Shown in pieces: positions 7,501 through 13,652 of a DNA stretch of 14,187 nucleotides. Source of the DNA: an uncultured Lachnospiraceae bacterium (GTDB lineage: Bacteria; Bacillota; Clostridia; Lachnospirales; Lachnospiraceae); NCBI GenBank assembly GCA_902803625.1, contig CADCQV010000292.1, positions 1 to 14,187 of the forward strand, read 5' to 3'. The translations under genes and the position numbers were made by a program. The notes under the pieces are model-generated. The model saw nothing but the letters and a program-made list of their open reading frames with translations. It was not told where the DNA came from and did not search any database. Position 1 is the stretch's first letter; the number at the start of each line of letters is the position of its first letter.

Positions 7501-9765
7501 GTGATTACCGATGATATGTATATGGCTGCGGTCTCCGCAAATTTCGCGCCGCTTGATTCCGCCCGCCTTGCTATAAATGCAGGAGTCGACATGATCCTTA
7601 TTCCTGTAATAATGGAATCGTCTGATGGCATAAGGGATATGGAGGCATATATCTCAGGTATAAAGGATATGGTGAAAAAAGGAGATATTCCGGAAGCCAG
7701 AATAAATGAATCAGTCTTAAGGATCCTGAAACTAAAGGAAAAATACGGTCTTCTTTCCACAGGAGAAAATGAGGGAAATAAGGAGATTATTTCCCGGGCC
7801 GGTTCAAAGGAAAACCATGATAAGGAATGGGAGATAGCGGAAAAGGCTGTCACTCTACTTAAGAATGAGGATGATCTTCTGCCGCTTAGAAAGGGTACAA
7901 AAGCAGCCATAATCCTTCCCTATGAGTCTGAGGTAAAATCTGCAGAATTCGCTGTACAGAAGCTTGAAAGCGAGGGCATCATAGGGGAAGCTTCCTCCGT
8001 ATCAACGGAATGCACAGAGGGTATTTCCGCGGAAGAGGGGGATGAGCTTATAGACCGCACATTAAGCGGAAATGATGTGATAATAGCCGTTTCGGCACTT
8101 TACGGTAATGATGAACTGAACCCGTCATCGGAAAAGGGCCTGAGTGCGGCTCTTTACGGCAGACTGATAGAAAAGGCACATAAGGAGGGGAAGAAGGTTA
8201 TTATCCTTAGCGCCCAGCTTCCGTATGATGCAGCGGGATTCGGGGAGGCTGATGCCATCCTGTGCTGCTACAATGCCAGGGGAATGCTTGAGTTTCCCGG
8301 GGACTATTCCGGAGGAACAAAACAGTACGGACCCAATATACCGGCAGCCATATATGCGATGTTCGGAGGGGCGGATATAACGGGGAGGCTGCCTGTCAAT
8401 ATTCCCGCTCTTAACAGCCGCTATGAATATACAGATCAGATCCTGTACAGCAGAGGCAGCGGGATAAGCCTCTCTGTCACCGGAAAGACAGGAGAAGGAA
8501 CTCTTAGCGGGAATGGAATGCTCTGGGAGAAGGCGGTGCTCGGAGATCAGCAGTTTGATGAATATCTGCCGCTTTTAAAGGATAAAAAAGTGGCTCTCTT
8601 TTCAAACCATACGGGGATAGTCGGTGATGTGACCGAAGGACAGGAGAATCCGGGATGGATAAAGGACTTAAGTCTTGTTCCCTTCGGGAAGGACGGAAGC
8701 GGAAAAGCAATAAAATACGGACAGCACATTCTGGACGCTCTTATTGAGCACGGTGTGGATGTGGAGGCGATATTCAGTCCGGAGCACGGCTTCAGGGGTG
8801 AAGCGGATGCCGGAGAAAGTGTGGACAACTCCGTTGATGAAAAAACCGGTGTTCCCATTCTTTCACTGTACAGCGCCAACACCCATTATCCGTCGGAAGA
8901 GGATATGGAGCGCTTCGACACCCTTGTAGTTGACATGCAGGATGTGGGGCTGAGGTATTATACCTATTATATTTCCCTTTATTATCTGATGGATGCCTGC
9001 GCTTTGCATGATAAGGAGGTTATAATCCTTGACAGGCCGAATCCCAACGGTTTCTACGTTGACGGACCGATCCTTAAGGAGGGATATGAGTCCGGTGTGG
9101 GCAGACTTCCCATACCGGTAGTTTACGGCATGACATGGGGAGAGCTGGCACAGATGATCAACGGAGAGGGCTGGCTCGAAGCCGGAAAGAATAAACTGAA
9201 GCTAACGGTGATCCCCTGTAAGAACTACACCCACAGCACAAAAACTGCCCTTATACGGAATCCTTCGCCGAATCTGAAGGACATGAGAGCGGTTTATCTG
9301 TATGCCTCCACCTGCTTCTTTGAAAATACCGCATTTTCCATAGGAAGGGGAACGGTCTTTCCCTTTGAGGTATACGGTTGTCCTTCCCTGAAGGATAGTG
9401 GAAGCTTTGACTTTACCTTTACGCCCCGCAGCATGGACGGAGCCGTGACACCTCCTTTCGAGGGACAGCTCTGCCGGGGAAAGGATCTCAGGGATATTCC
9501 GATCACAGATATATGGGAAGCCGGTATTAATCCGGAGTATATACTTGATGCCTACCATGCCTATATGGATACCTCTCCGGACTCGGATTTCTTCGGCACC
9601 CCGGATCAGAAGGGCAGGTACTGGCTGGATCTTCTGAGCGGATCGGACGATCTTCGGAAGCGCATAATGGCCGGGGAAACGGCAGAGGAGATAAAGGCCT
9701 CCTGGAAAGCGGATATAGAAAGCTTTAAGAAGCAGAGAAAAGCTTATCTTCTGTACGAAGAGTAG
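4537..9765 (+). CDS. Tripartite cell-wall-recycling lipoprotein: AmiE-like, NagZ-like and NamZ-like modules
   Basis: A 1742-residue surface lipoprotein predicted to dismantle peptidoglycan fragments. The signal peptide ends in lipobox VTGC (lipidated Cys27), followed by a Gly/Ser/Glu-rich linker. Residues about 85-185 look like a beta-sandwich, carbohydrate-binding-like module. About 197-625 is a serine hydrolase of the beta-lactamase fold: SVTK (266-269), YSD (398-400), HQGWTG (565-570). About 715-1310 is a family 3 glycoside hydrolase: DQEGGR (797-802), KHFPGHGDT with DSH (895-908), VITDD (989-993) with Asp992 as likely nucleophile, plus the C-terminal GH3 domain. About 1330-1742 is DUF1343/GH171: FSNHTG, SPEHGFRG (1414-1421), DMQDVGLRYYTY, NPSPN, SIGRGT. 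AGGAGGAG (4521-4528) lies eight bases before the ATG. In B. subtilis three separate proteins, AmiE, NagZ and NamZ, do these jobs and are encoded in this same order. No murQ, murR or murP homologue is in the window. Confidence 0.95.
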   Translation: MKITGRTVFFKKVTVILLALILSVTGCAQGGAGGTEGGKPSSGPSGNSTDTAAEPEEEADKGGEETLLKEPLSLSEAEKLPAWEWQAAASFPDRRGKIDDTLALNSLLSFEGFSGQGKLYLLASETVSSFSMYVNNREVDTSGVKAGSVYELDFKDAAVNGLNTVQVSGIKPMTAKEAVRVYIPYPEVIPGKPGEEGISEETLSLVSDIVGSDVESGFTAAQLAVIRNGKLVYEDAWGKLNSYAPDGKKNTDSPEVTNDTMFDLASVTKMFATNYALQKLVTDGKLSIDDHIKDFLGEGFSEDTMDFAYQDAEDPGLETMKEWKAELTVRDLLCHQGGFPASPRYCNPYVDAVSQRYGKEYENILFAGNDASEATREATVDAICRTPLMYEPGTKTLYSDVDYMILGLVVESVTGKGLDEYVKETFYEPLGLKHITFTPSKNGFSKDASAATELNGNTRDGYLDFPGIRKDTIQGEVHDEMAYYSMGGVSGHAGLFASASDLAKLASVMLTGGYGGHKFFSKNVMDLFTAPKNSAEANWGLGWWREGEDQRTWYFGETGSGTFGHQGWTGTLVMVDPVKELVVVYLTNKINSRITDMSNPNKFDGGYYTSATLGFVPQLLQLGLDNGDELKEPLFSLVSEMTNDSIKLVDPAIANEGGHPAVKNVESKLNVLRKYAEESGDPEYISVCDAVNERWTDYKEEAARSPEGILHDMGIEEKIEEMLMPEVRCWIEKNGERKGVTELNPELKEVLNKHKFGGVVLFSENIRDAEQTAALTGELQEAYSFGNDKQKLLIAVDQEGGRVTRLDYGTQMPGNMALGATGDTAMAKEAAEVIGSEIKSLGFNVDFAPVVDVNLNPSNPVIGIRSFSDSPEMTADFGCAFIDGLHSSGVVSALKHFPGHGDTYTDSHTGLPSIDKDPDTIRENELVPFSKCIKGGADMVMTAHIQYPEIETETYTSIKDGQEITLPATLSKKIIGEILRQELGFDGVVITDDMYMAAVSANFAPLDSARLAINAGVDMILIPVIMESSDGIRDMEAYISGIKDMVKKGDIPEARINESVLRILKLKEKYGLLSTGENEGNKEIISRAGSKENHDKEWEIAEKAVTLLKNEDDLLPLRKGTKAAIILPYESEVKSAEFAVQKLESEGIIGEASSVSTECTEGISAEEGDELIDRTLSGNDVIIAVSALYGNDELNPSSEKGLSAALYGRLIEKAHKEGKKVIILSAQLPYDAAGFGEADAILCCYNARGMLEFPGDYSGGTKQYGPNIPAAIYAMFGGADITGRLPVNIPALNSRYEYTDQILYSRGSGISLSVTGKTGEGTLSGNGMLWEKAVLGDQQFDEYLPLLKDKKVALFSNHTGIVGDVTEGQENPGWIKDLSLVPFGKDGSGKAIKYGQHILDALIEHGVDVEAIFSPEHGFRGEADAGESVDNSVDEKTGVPILSLYSANTHYPSEEDMERFDTLVVDMQDVGLRYYTYYISLYYLMDACALHDKEVIILDRPNPNGFYVDGPILKEGYESGVGRLPIPVVYGMTWGELAQMINGEGWLEAGKNKLKLTVIPCKNYTHSTKTALIRNPSPNLKDMRAVYLYASTCFFENTAFSIGRGTVFPFEVYGCPSLKDSGSFDFTFTPRSMDGAVTPPFEGQLCRGKDLRDIPITDIWEAGINPEYILDAYHAYMDTSPDSDFFGTPDQKGRYWLDLLSGSDDLRKRIMAGETAEEIKASWKADIESFKKQRKAYLLYEE
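5125..6411 (+). other. Module 1 of the lipoprotein: AmiE/YbbE-like serine hydrolase
   Basis: Residues about 197-625 carry the three motifs of class-C-beta-lactamase-like hydrolases: SxxK as SVTK (Ser266 nucleophile, Lys269 base), YxN as YSD (Tyr398), and the KTG-like position as HQGWTG. Fusion to NagZ and NamZ modules points to N-acetylmuramoyl-L-alanine amidase activity, as reported for B. subtilis AmiE (YbbE), rather than beta-lactamase or DD-peptidase activity. The substrate is inferred from context only. Confidence 0.75.
6679..8466 (+). other. Module 2 of the lipoprotein: NagZ-like GH3 beta-N-acetylglucosaminidase
   Basis: Residues about 715-1310. The DSH within the loop KHFPGHGDTYTDSH supplies the Asp906-His908 acid/base dyad diagnostic of NagZ-type GH3 enzymes, and Asp992 in VITDD is the expected nucleophile. 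A second alpha/beta domain (about 1100-1300) follows, as in the two-domain secreted NagZ of B. subtilis and unlike the one-domain cytoplasmic enzyme of E. coli. Predicted action: release of terminal GlcNAc from GlcNAc-MurNAc(-peptide). Confidence 0.85.
8524..9762 (+). other. Module 3 of the lipoprotein: NamZ-like (DUF1343/GH171) exo-beta-N-acetylmuramidase
   Basis: Residues about 1330-1742 match the length and motifs of NamZ: LFSNHTG near its start, SPEHGFRG with Glu1416 as a candidate catalytic acid, VDMQDVGLRYYTY, ILDRPNP, IRNPSPN, and FFENTAFSIGRGT where the Bacillus enzyme has an EGTN-type version. Predicted action: removal of terminal MurNAc from MurNAc-GlcNAc disaccharides. The module runs to the natural C-terminus, so it is complete. 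Confidence 0.85.
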
Positions 9766-9777
9766 TACAAGCCTTTC

Positions 9778-9806
9778 TTGACGTTCCGGCGTGAGGGGGG
9801 TATTAT
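9778..9806 (+). promoter_or_regulatory. Sigma-A-like promoter P1 just after the lipoprotein stop codon
   Basis: TTGACG (9778-9783), a spacer of exactly 17 bp and TATTAT (9801-9806) match the sigma-A consensus at five of six positions in each hexamer. It lies 12 bp after the stop codon and would start near 9813, giving a leader of about 200 nt before the chemoreceptor ATG at 10020. Confidence 0.6.
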
Positions 9807-9816
9807 TAAGGTGTTA

Positions 9817-9858
9817 TTGCCGGGCAAGGTTTTACAGTTATTGTAATGCCTCCGGCAA
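9817..9858 (+). ncRNA. Structured leader hairpin upstream of the single-Cache chemoreceptor gene
   Basis: TTGCCGG/CCGGCAA (9817-9823 with 9852-9858) forms the base, GCA/TGC (9824-9826 with 9847-9849) continues past a CT bulge, and TTACA/TGTAA (9832-9836 with 9842-9846) closes a GTTAT loop. A 5-nt bulge lies between the last two helices. No T-tract follows on either strand, so it is not a standard terminator. It starts at the 5' end of the transcript expected from P1. It may be an RNA-stability or regulatory element. I could not match it to a known riboswitch. A further TGTGAG (9865-9870)/CTCACA (9901-9906) pair may form next to it. Confidence 0.45.
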
Positions 9859-9913
9859 AGGGGTTGTGAGTCAGGGAATACAGGGGAGACGCGTTCAATG
9901 CTCACATCCGTTC

Positions 9914-9942
9914 TTACCATTAATAAGCTTCATAATTATAAT
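9914..9942 (+). promoter_or_regulatory. Sigma-A-like promoter P2 for the single-Cache chemoreceptor operon
   Basis: TTACCA (9914-9919), a 17-bp spacer and a perfect TATAAT (9937-9942) form a second promoter. It would start near 9949, beyond hairpin 9817-9858, producing a short leader of about 70 nt. Together with P1 it offers a long and a short version of the same mRNA. Confidence 0.55.
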
Positions 9943-10019
9943 GATGCCCGGTCAGCAGGGTTATTTGTTGTATAACGGAGCAGTGTTAATGAAGATGTTT
10001 TTAAGAAAGGTGGAGTATA

Positions 10020-11684
10020 ATGAAGAACAAAAAGAAGTTACCGTTTACCGCAGTTTTACTTATGATCGGCTTTATCCCGATCATTCTGTCGGGCGTGATC
10101 ATCTGCCTGATGACCTCCAGAAATGTAACGGAACAGCTTTCCCAGGGAGTTTATGAGAAGCTCTATGTCACCACGGAAAGCCTGTGGAAATATTATCAGT
10201 ATGACATTGATGCCGGTAATGATATTCCTTATGAACATGATTATGTGGATATGCTTAAGTCAGAGGATATCGATATGACTATCTTCGTTGGAGATACACG
10301 TTATATTACATCCACATTAAAGCCTGACGGCTCACGAAATGAGGGCACAAAGATGGATCCCGCCATATGGGAACGTGTTCAGAAGGGCGAGATGGTACAG
10401 GCAGAAAATGTACCTATAGGAAGCAAAAAGTATTTCGTATGCTATGTGCCCATAAAAGGACCGGACGGAGGCGTGATAGGTGCTGCCTGGGCAGGAGAGC
10501 CTGTGGATGATGTAAGGGGAAATATCAACGCCATACTGTTTGCATTGATCCTCACGGTAGTTATAAGTATAGTGATCTTTGGAGTAGTGATCTTCATCAT
10601 CTCAAAGAAGGTTGTCAAGTCTATAGAAGATGTTGTTGAAAATATAGAGGTTCTGGCAGACGGTGACCTTGCAAATACCAGTGAAACCTCCTCCGCCATT
10701 ACCGAAATTGATGAGATCGGGAGAAATGTTACAAAGCTTTCAGACAAGCTGAATGAGGTTATAACGTCGGCAAAGGATGCTGCGTCAACCACTCTTAATG
10801 AAGCAGCAAGTCTTTCCGACACTGCACAGCAGATAAGCGGTACTGCGGACGGTGTTTCCGAGGCCGTACAGGAAATGGCAAAGGGAGCCACCGATCAGGC
10901 AGATTCCGTTCAGAAGTCTACAGAGAATATCGGGATGCTTTCGGATGCCATACAGAATGTTTCGGATAACGCTGAAAACCTTGCAGGCAACGCAGCTTAC
11001 ATGAATGATGCTTCACAGCAGTCAGCAACCGCATTGAAGAAGCTTCAGGATAATATGAACAAGATGGGCGAGTCCGTTAAGGTTATCTCCGATACAATGA
11101 AGGAGACAAATGCAGCGGTCAACAAGGTAAATGAAAAGGTTGACGGTATCACCGGTATCGCTTCACAGACAAATCTCCTTGCGCTTAATGCCTCTATCGA
11201 AGCAGCAAGAGCCGGAGAGCAGGGAAGAGGCTTTGCGGTTGTTGCAGAGGAGATCGGTAAGCTTGCCGCAGAGAGCGGAAACATAGCCGGTGAGATCCGC
11301 GATGAGATGAGCCAGCTTCTTATCCATGCCAATGATGCAACGGACAAGACGGATGAAGTTACCGCAATCGGAGATGATGTCATAGCTGTACTGGGAGAGA
11401 CCGTAGAGATCATACAGGGGCTTATTGATAATGTATCAGGCACTGTAGACGGAGTGAACACGATCTCAGGCCTTACGGAGGAATGTAACGCCAATAAGGA
11501 TCAGATAGTGGATGCTATGAGTTCACTGTCCGCCATTTCCGAAGAAAATGCAGCTTCAACCGAGGAAACCTCGGCATCTATGCAGGAGCTTAACGCAACG
11601 GTCAATATTCTTGCAGGAAGTGCTTCGAACCTTAGCGGAATAGCAAAGCAGCTGGAGGACGAACTGAGCTTCTTCAGAGTATAA
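10020..11684 (+). CDS. Methyl-accepting chemotaxis protein with single-Cache sensor domain
   Basis: A 554-residue chemoreceptor. TM1 is about residues 9-31. A compact extracellular single-Cache domain (about 33-165) follows, with the family-like run MTIFVGDTRYITSTL (86-100), the EGTKMDP segment, KKYFVCYVPIKGPDGGVIG (136-154) and WAGEP. TM2 is about 170-195, then HAMP (about 196-250) and a coiled-coil signalling domain with tip SQTNLLALNASIEAARAGEQ (382-401) and GRGFAVVAEEIGKLA. The methylation-type helix near 500-525 (ISEENAASTEETSASMQEL) is typical. A strong ribosome site, AAAGGTGGAG (10006-10015), precedes the ATG. The C-terminus FFRV lacks a CheR-binding pentapeptide. It is the first gene of a probable operon with the EAL gene, whose ribosome site begins nine bases after this stop. 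Single-Cache receptors of this type often bind small organic acids; the ligand here is unknown. Confidence 0.96.
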   Translation: MKNKKKLPFTAVLLMIGFIPIILSGVIICLMTSRNVTEQLSQGVYEKLYVTTESLWKYYQYDIDAGNDIPYEHDYVDMLKSEDIDMTIFVGDTRYITSTLKPDGSRNEGTKMDPAIWERVQKGEMVQAENVPIGSKKYFVCYVPIKGPDGGVIGAAWAGEPVDDVRGNINAILFALILTVVISIVIFGVVIFIISKKVVKSIEDVVENIEVLADGDLANTSETSSAITEIDEIGRNVTKLSDKLNEVITSAKDAASTTLNEAASLSDTAQQISGTADGVSEAVQEMAKGATDQADSVQKSTENIGMLSDAIQNVSDNAENLAGNAAYMNDASQQSATALKKLQDNMNKMGESVKVISDTMKETNAAVNKVNEKVDGITGIASQTNLLALNASIEAARAGEQGRGFAVVAEEIGKLAAESGNIAGEIRDEMSQLLIHANDATDKTDEVTAIGDDVIAVLGETVEIIQGLIDNVSGTVDGVNTISGLTEECNANKDQIVDAMSSLSAISEENAASTEETSASMQELNATVNILAGSASNLSGIAKQLEDELSFFRV

Positions 11685-11692
11685 GGAGAATT

Positions 11693-11708
11693 GGAGGTTT
11701 AAGCTATC
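11693..11708 (+). promoter_or_regulatory. Strong ribosome site facing an ATC codon (possible true start of the EAL gene)
   Basis: GGAGG (11693-11697) is followed eight bases later by ATC (11706-11708), in frame with the EAL protein and 14 codons ahead of the GTG at 11748. No ATG, GTG or TTG lies in frame between the TAA at 11700-11702 and that GTG. The GTG has no good ribosome site of its own. Confidence 0.5.
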
Positions 11709-11747
11709 AGCAGTACAGCTATAACCTATTACGGAAATTACAGCCCG

Positions 11748-13622
11748 GTGGGAGACATCATAGTACTTGCCTCCTGCCTGGCTTTCCTTATATTGATCTT
11801 TACCGCATATATAAATCATACAAAGAGCTTTATCATATTCAGGAACAGTCTGTTCCTTCTTATGCTTACCGCCGTATCGGATATCATTTTTCATATGCTC
11901 CTAAACATCCCGGATAAGATTCCGCATGAGCTGATCTATGCTGTCCGGGGTACATTTTATCTGTCTCTTTTTGCAATCCTTCTTCATTTTGTATTCTATG
12001 CGAAGGAAACGCTCCATATGGAGCTTAGATCCGACAATAAGTATATCATTGCGGCTGTGGCCGCGTATGTTATTGTTGCCGCGTATCTGTTTATTACCAC
12101 CTATACCGGAACGGGTTTTCACATTGATGCTGAGAACCGGATACACCCCGGGTTTAGTATTTCCCCCTTTTTCTTTTTCTTTTATACAGTACTTATTTTA
12201 TGCATGCTGGTATTCCACAAAAACAGGATCTATAAGCAGATCTACATCGGGATAGTTATAACAACGCTCCTCTCCATACTTGTTATGCTGATACAGGGAC
12301 TACACGGGCAGTCTTCCTTTACTGCCGCCGTATTCCTCTTTCCCACGTATGCGATCCTTTATTTCATGCATTCAAATCCCTACGATCCCGAGATAGGGGC
12401 TGTGAATATTACAGCTTTTGAGGATCTGATGCAATACAGTTATTCCCACGGAAACGAGCTCTTAATAATGAGTCTTTACCTGAAGGATTTTGATGTCAAG
12501 GACCGGAAGTTTCCAAAGGAGCTTCAGGACCTGATAAGGCATTACAATCATCATTTCTTTAAGCACGCCCTGCTCTTCAGGCTTTCCGGAGGTCATATAG
12601 TTCTTGTGGCTGAAACCGCAAAAAATCCGGATTACAGGGAGCGGCTGGAACGAATGCTCGAAGACTATTATATCCAGCATAAAAAATTCGAGCTTGATTA
12701 CAAGATCATCTTCCTTACCACCATTGATGAGATCGGCAGGACAAATGATTATCTGGATCTTATCAGGTATCTCGAGAGCTGCATGGATGAGCGGGAAGTG
12801 AAGTATGTGGATGAAAAGGATATAGAAGACTACAGGGAGCATAAATACATTGTTCGCGAGCTTGAAGACATTTTCCGGAAGGGGGATCTGAATGACAGCC
12901 GTGTGGAGGTATACTGCCAGCCTGTGATGAATACGGGAAGCGGCAAGTATGATACCGCTGAGGCATTGATGAGACTCAGGCTGGAAAAAAAGGGTATTGT
13001 CTTTCCGGATAAGTTTATTCCCATTGCTGAAGAATTAGGCTTCATCAAAACACTGAGTATGATAATCCTTAATAAGACCTGTCTCGCCATTAAGGAGCTT
13101 TTACGCGAGGGCTATTATCTGAAACGTATTTCAGTAAACTTTTCCATGATCGATGTAAGGGAAAGCGATTTCAGTGAAAGGGTCATGAAGATAATAGACG
13201 ATAATGGGATACCCTATGAAAAGCTGGCAATAGAGCTTACGGAAAGCCAGAGCGAACAGGATTTTATCATTGTACGGAATAAGATAAATGAGCTGAAGGA
13301 CAGCGGCATAAAATTCTATCTCGACGATTTCGGAACCGGGTATTCCAATTTCGACAGGATAATCGAGCTTCCCTTCGACATAATAAAGTTTGACCGTTCG
13401 CTGGTGATTGCCAGTAATATGGATACAAAGTCCGAAACAATGGTCTCATACCTTGCACATATGTTCAGCGACATGCACTATGCAGTGCTTTACGAGGGGA
13501 TAGAAAACAATGATGACGAGCAGATGTGTATAAGGATGTGCGGACGCTATCTTCAGGGGTACAAGTATTCAAAGCCGATTCCTATAGAGAGGCTTACGGA
13601 GTACTTTGAGAAGATATCATAG
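11748..13622 (+). CDS. 7TM–degenerate GGDEF–EAL cyclic-di-GMP phosphodiesterase
   Basis: A 624-residue membrane protein predicted to hydrolyse c-di-GMP. About seven TM helices (roughly 4-22, 28-48, 61-85, 98-118, 139-155, 162-182, 189-207) form an N-terminal sensor. Residues about 215-365 look like a GGDEF domain that lost its signature, reading RLSGGHIVLV (278-287) where GGDEF should be. The EAL domain (about 375-620) keeps its expected catalytic residues: EAL (405-407), Asn464, Glu496 and Glu499 in ELTES, DDFGTGYSN (526-534), Lys547 in IKFDRSL, EGIE (583-586) and Gln603 in QGYKYSKP. It is therefore probably an active phosphodiesterase with a non-catalytic GGDEF. The start is uncertain: GTG at 11748 is the first standard start but lacks a ribosome site, while ATC at 11706 sits eight bases after GGAGG and would add 14 residues (ending YYGNYSP). 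It follows the chemoreceptor gene directly and precedes another 7TM gene by 30 bp. Confidence 0.93.
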   Translation: MGDIIVLASCLAFLILIFTAYINHTKSFIIFRNSLFLLMLTAVSDIIFHMLLNIPDKIPHELIYAVRGTFYLSLFAILLHFVFYAKETLHMELRSDNKYIIAAVAAYVIVAAYLFITTYTGTGFHIDAENRIHPGFSISPFFFFFYTVLILCMLVFHKNRIYKQIYIGIVITTLLSILVMLIQGLHGQSSFTAAVFLFPTYAILYFMHSNPYDPEIGAVNITAFEDLMQYSYSHGNELLIMSLYLKDFDVKDRKFPKELQDLIRHYNHHFFKHALLFRLSGGHIVLVAETAKNPDYRERLERMLEDYYIQHKKFELDYKIIFLTTIDEIGRTNDYLDLIRYLESCMDEREVKYVDEKDIEDYREHKYIVRELEDIFRKGDLNDSRVEVYCQPVMNTGSGKYDTAEALMRLRLEKKGIVFPDKFIPIAEELGFIKTLSMIILNKTCLAIKELLREGYYLKRISVNFSMIDVRESDFSERVMKIIDDNGIPYEKLAIELTESQSEQDFIIVRNKINELKDSGIKFYLDDFGTGYSNFDRIIELPFDIIKFDRSLVIASNMDTKSETMVSYLAHMFSDMHYAVLYEGIENNDDEQMCIRMCGRYLQGYKYSKPIPIERLTEYFEKIS

Positions 13623-13652
13623 TAACGGTTCTTCTGACAAAGGTAGAGGATT

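Noticed and set aside
7245..7910. 221-codon open frame on the minus strand inside the GH3 module
   Set aside because: It is a Ser/Ile/Pro-rich mirror of the sense gene with no domain signature, and the sense frame carries intact catalytic motifs.
9817..9858. Hairpin considered as the intrinsic terminator of the lipoprotein gene
   Set aside because: It is followed by AAGGGGTTG rather than a T-tract, and there is none on the opposite strand either.
9847..9870. GCCTCCGGC resembles part of the c-di-GMP-I (GEMM) riboswitch core, which would suit a chemoreceptor/EAL operon
   Set aside because: The preceding ACGCAAA and the second conserved helix with its tetraloop receptor are missing, and the motif is explained as the 3' arm of a local hairpin.
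9791..10156. Open frame of 121 codons starting with GTG between the lipoprotein and the second chemoreceptor gene
   Set aside because: It has no plausible protein features and no homologue I recognise, runs through promoter and hairpin signals, and its last third overlaps the well-supported receptor gene in another frame.
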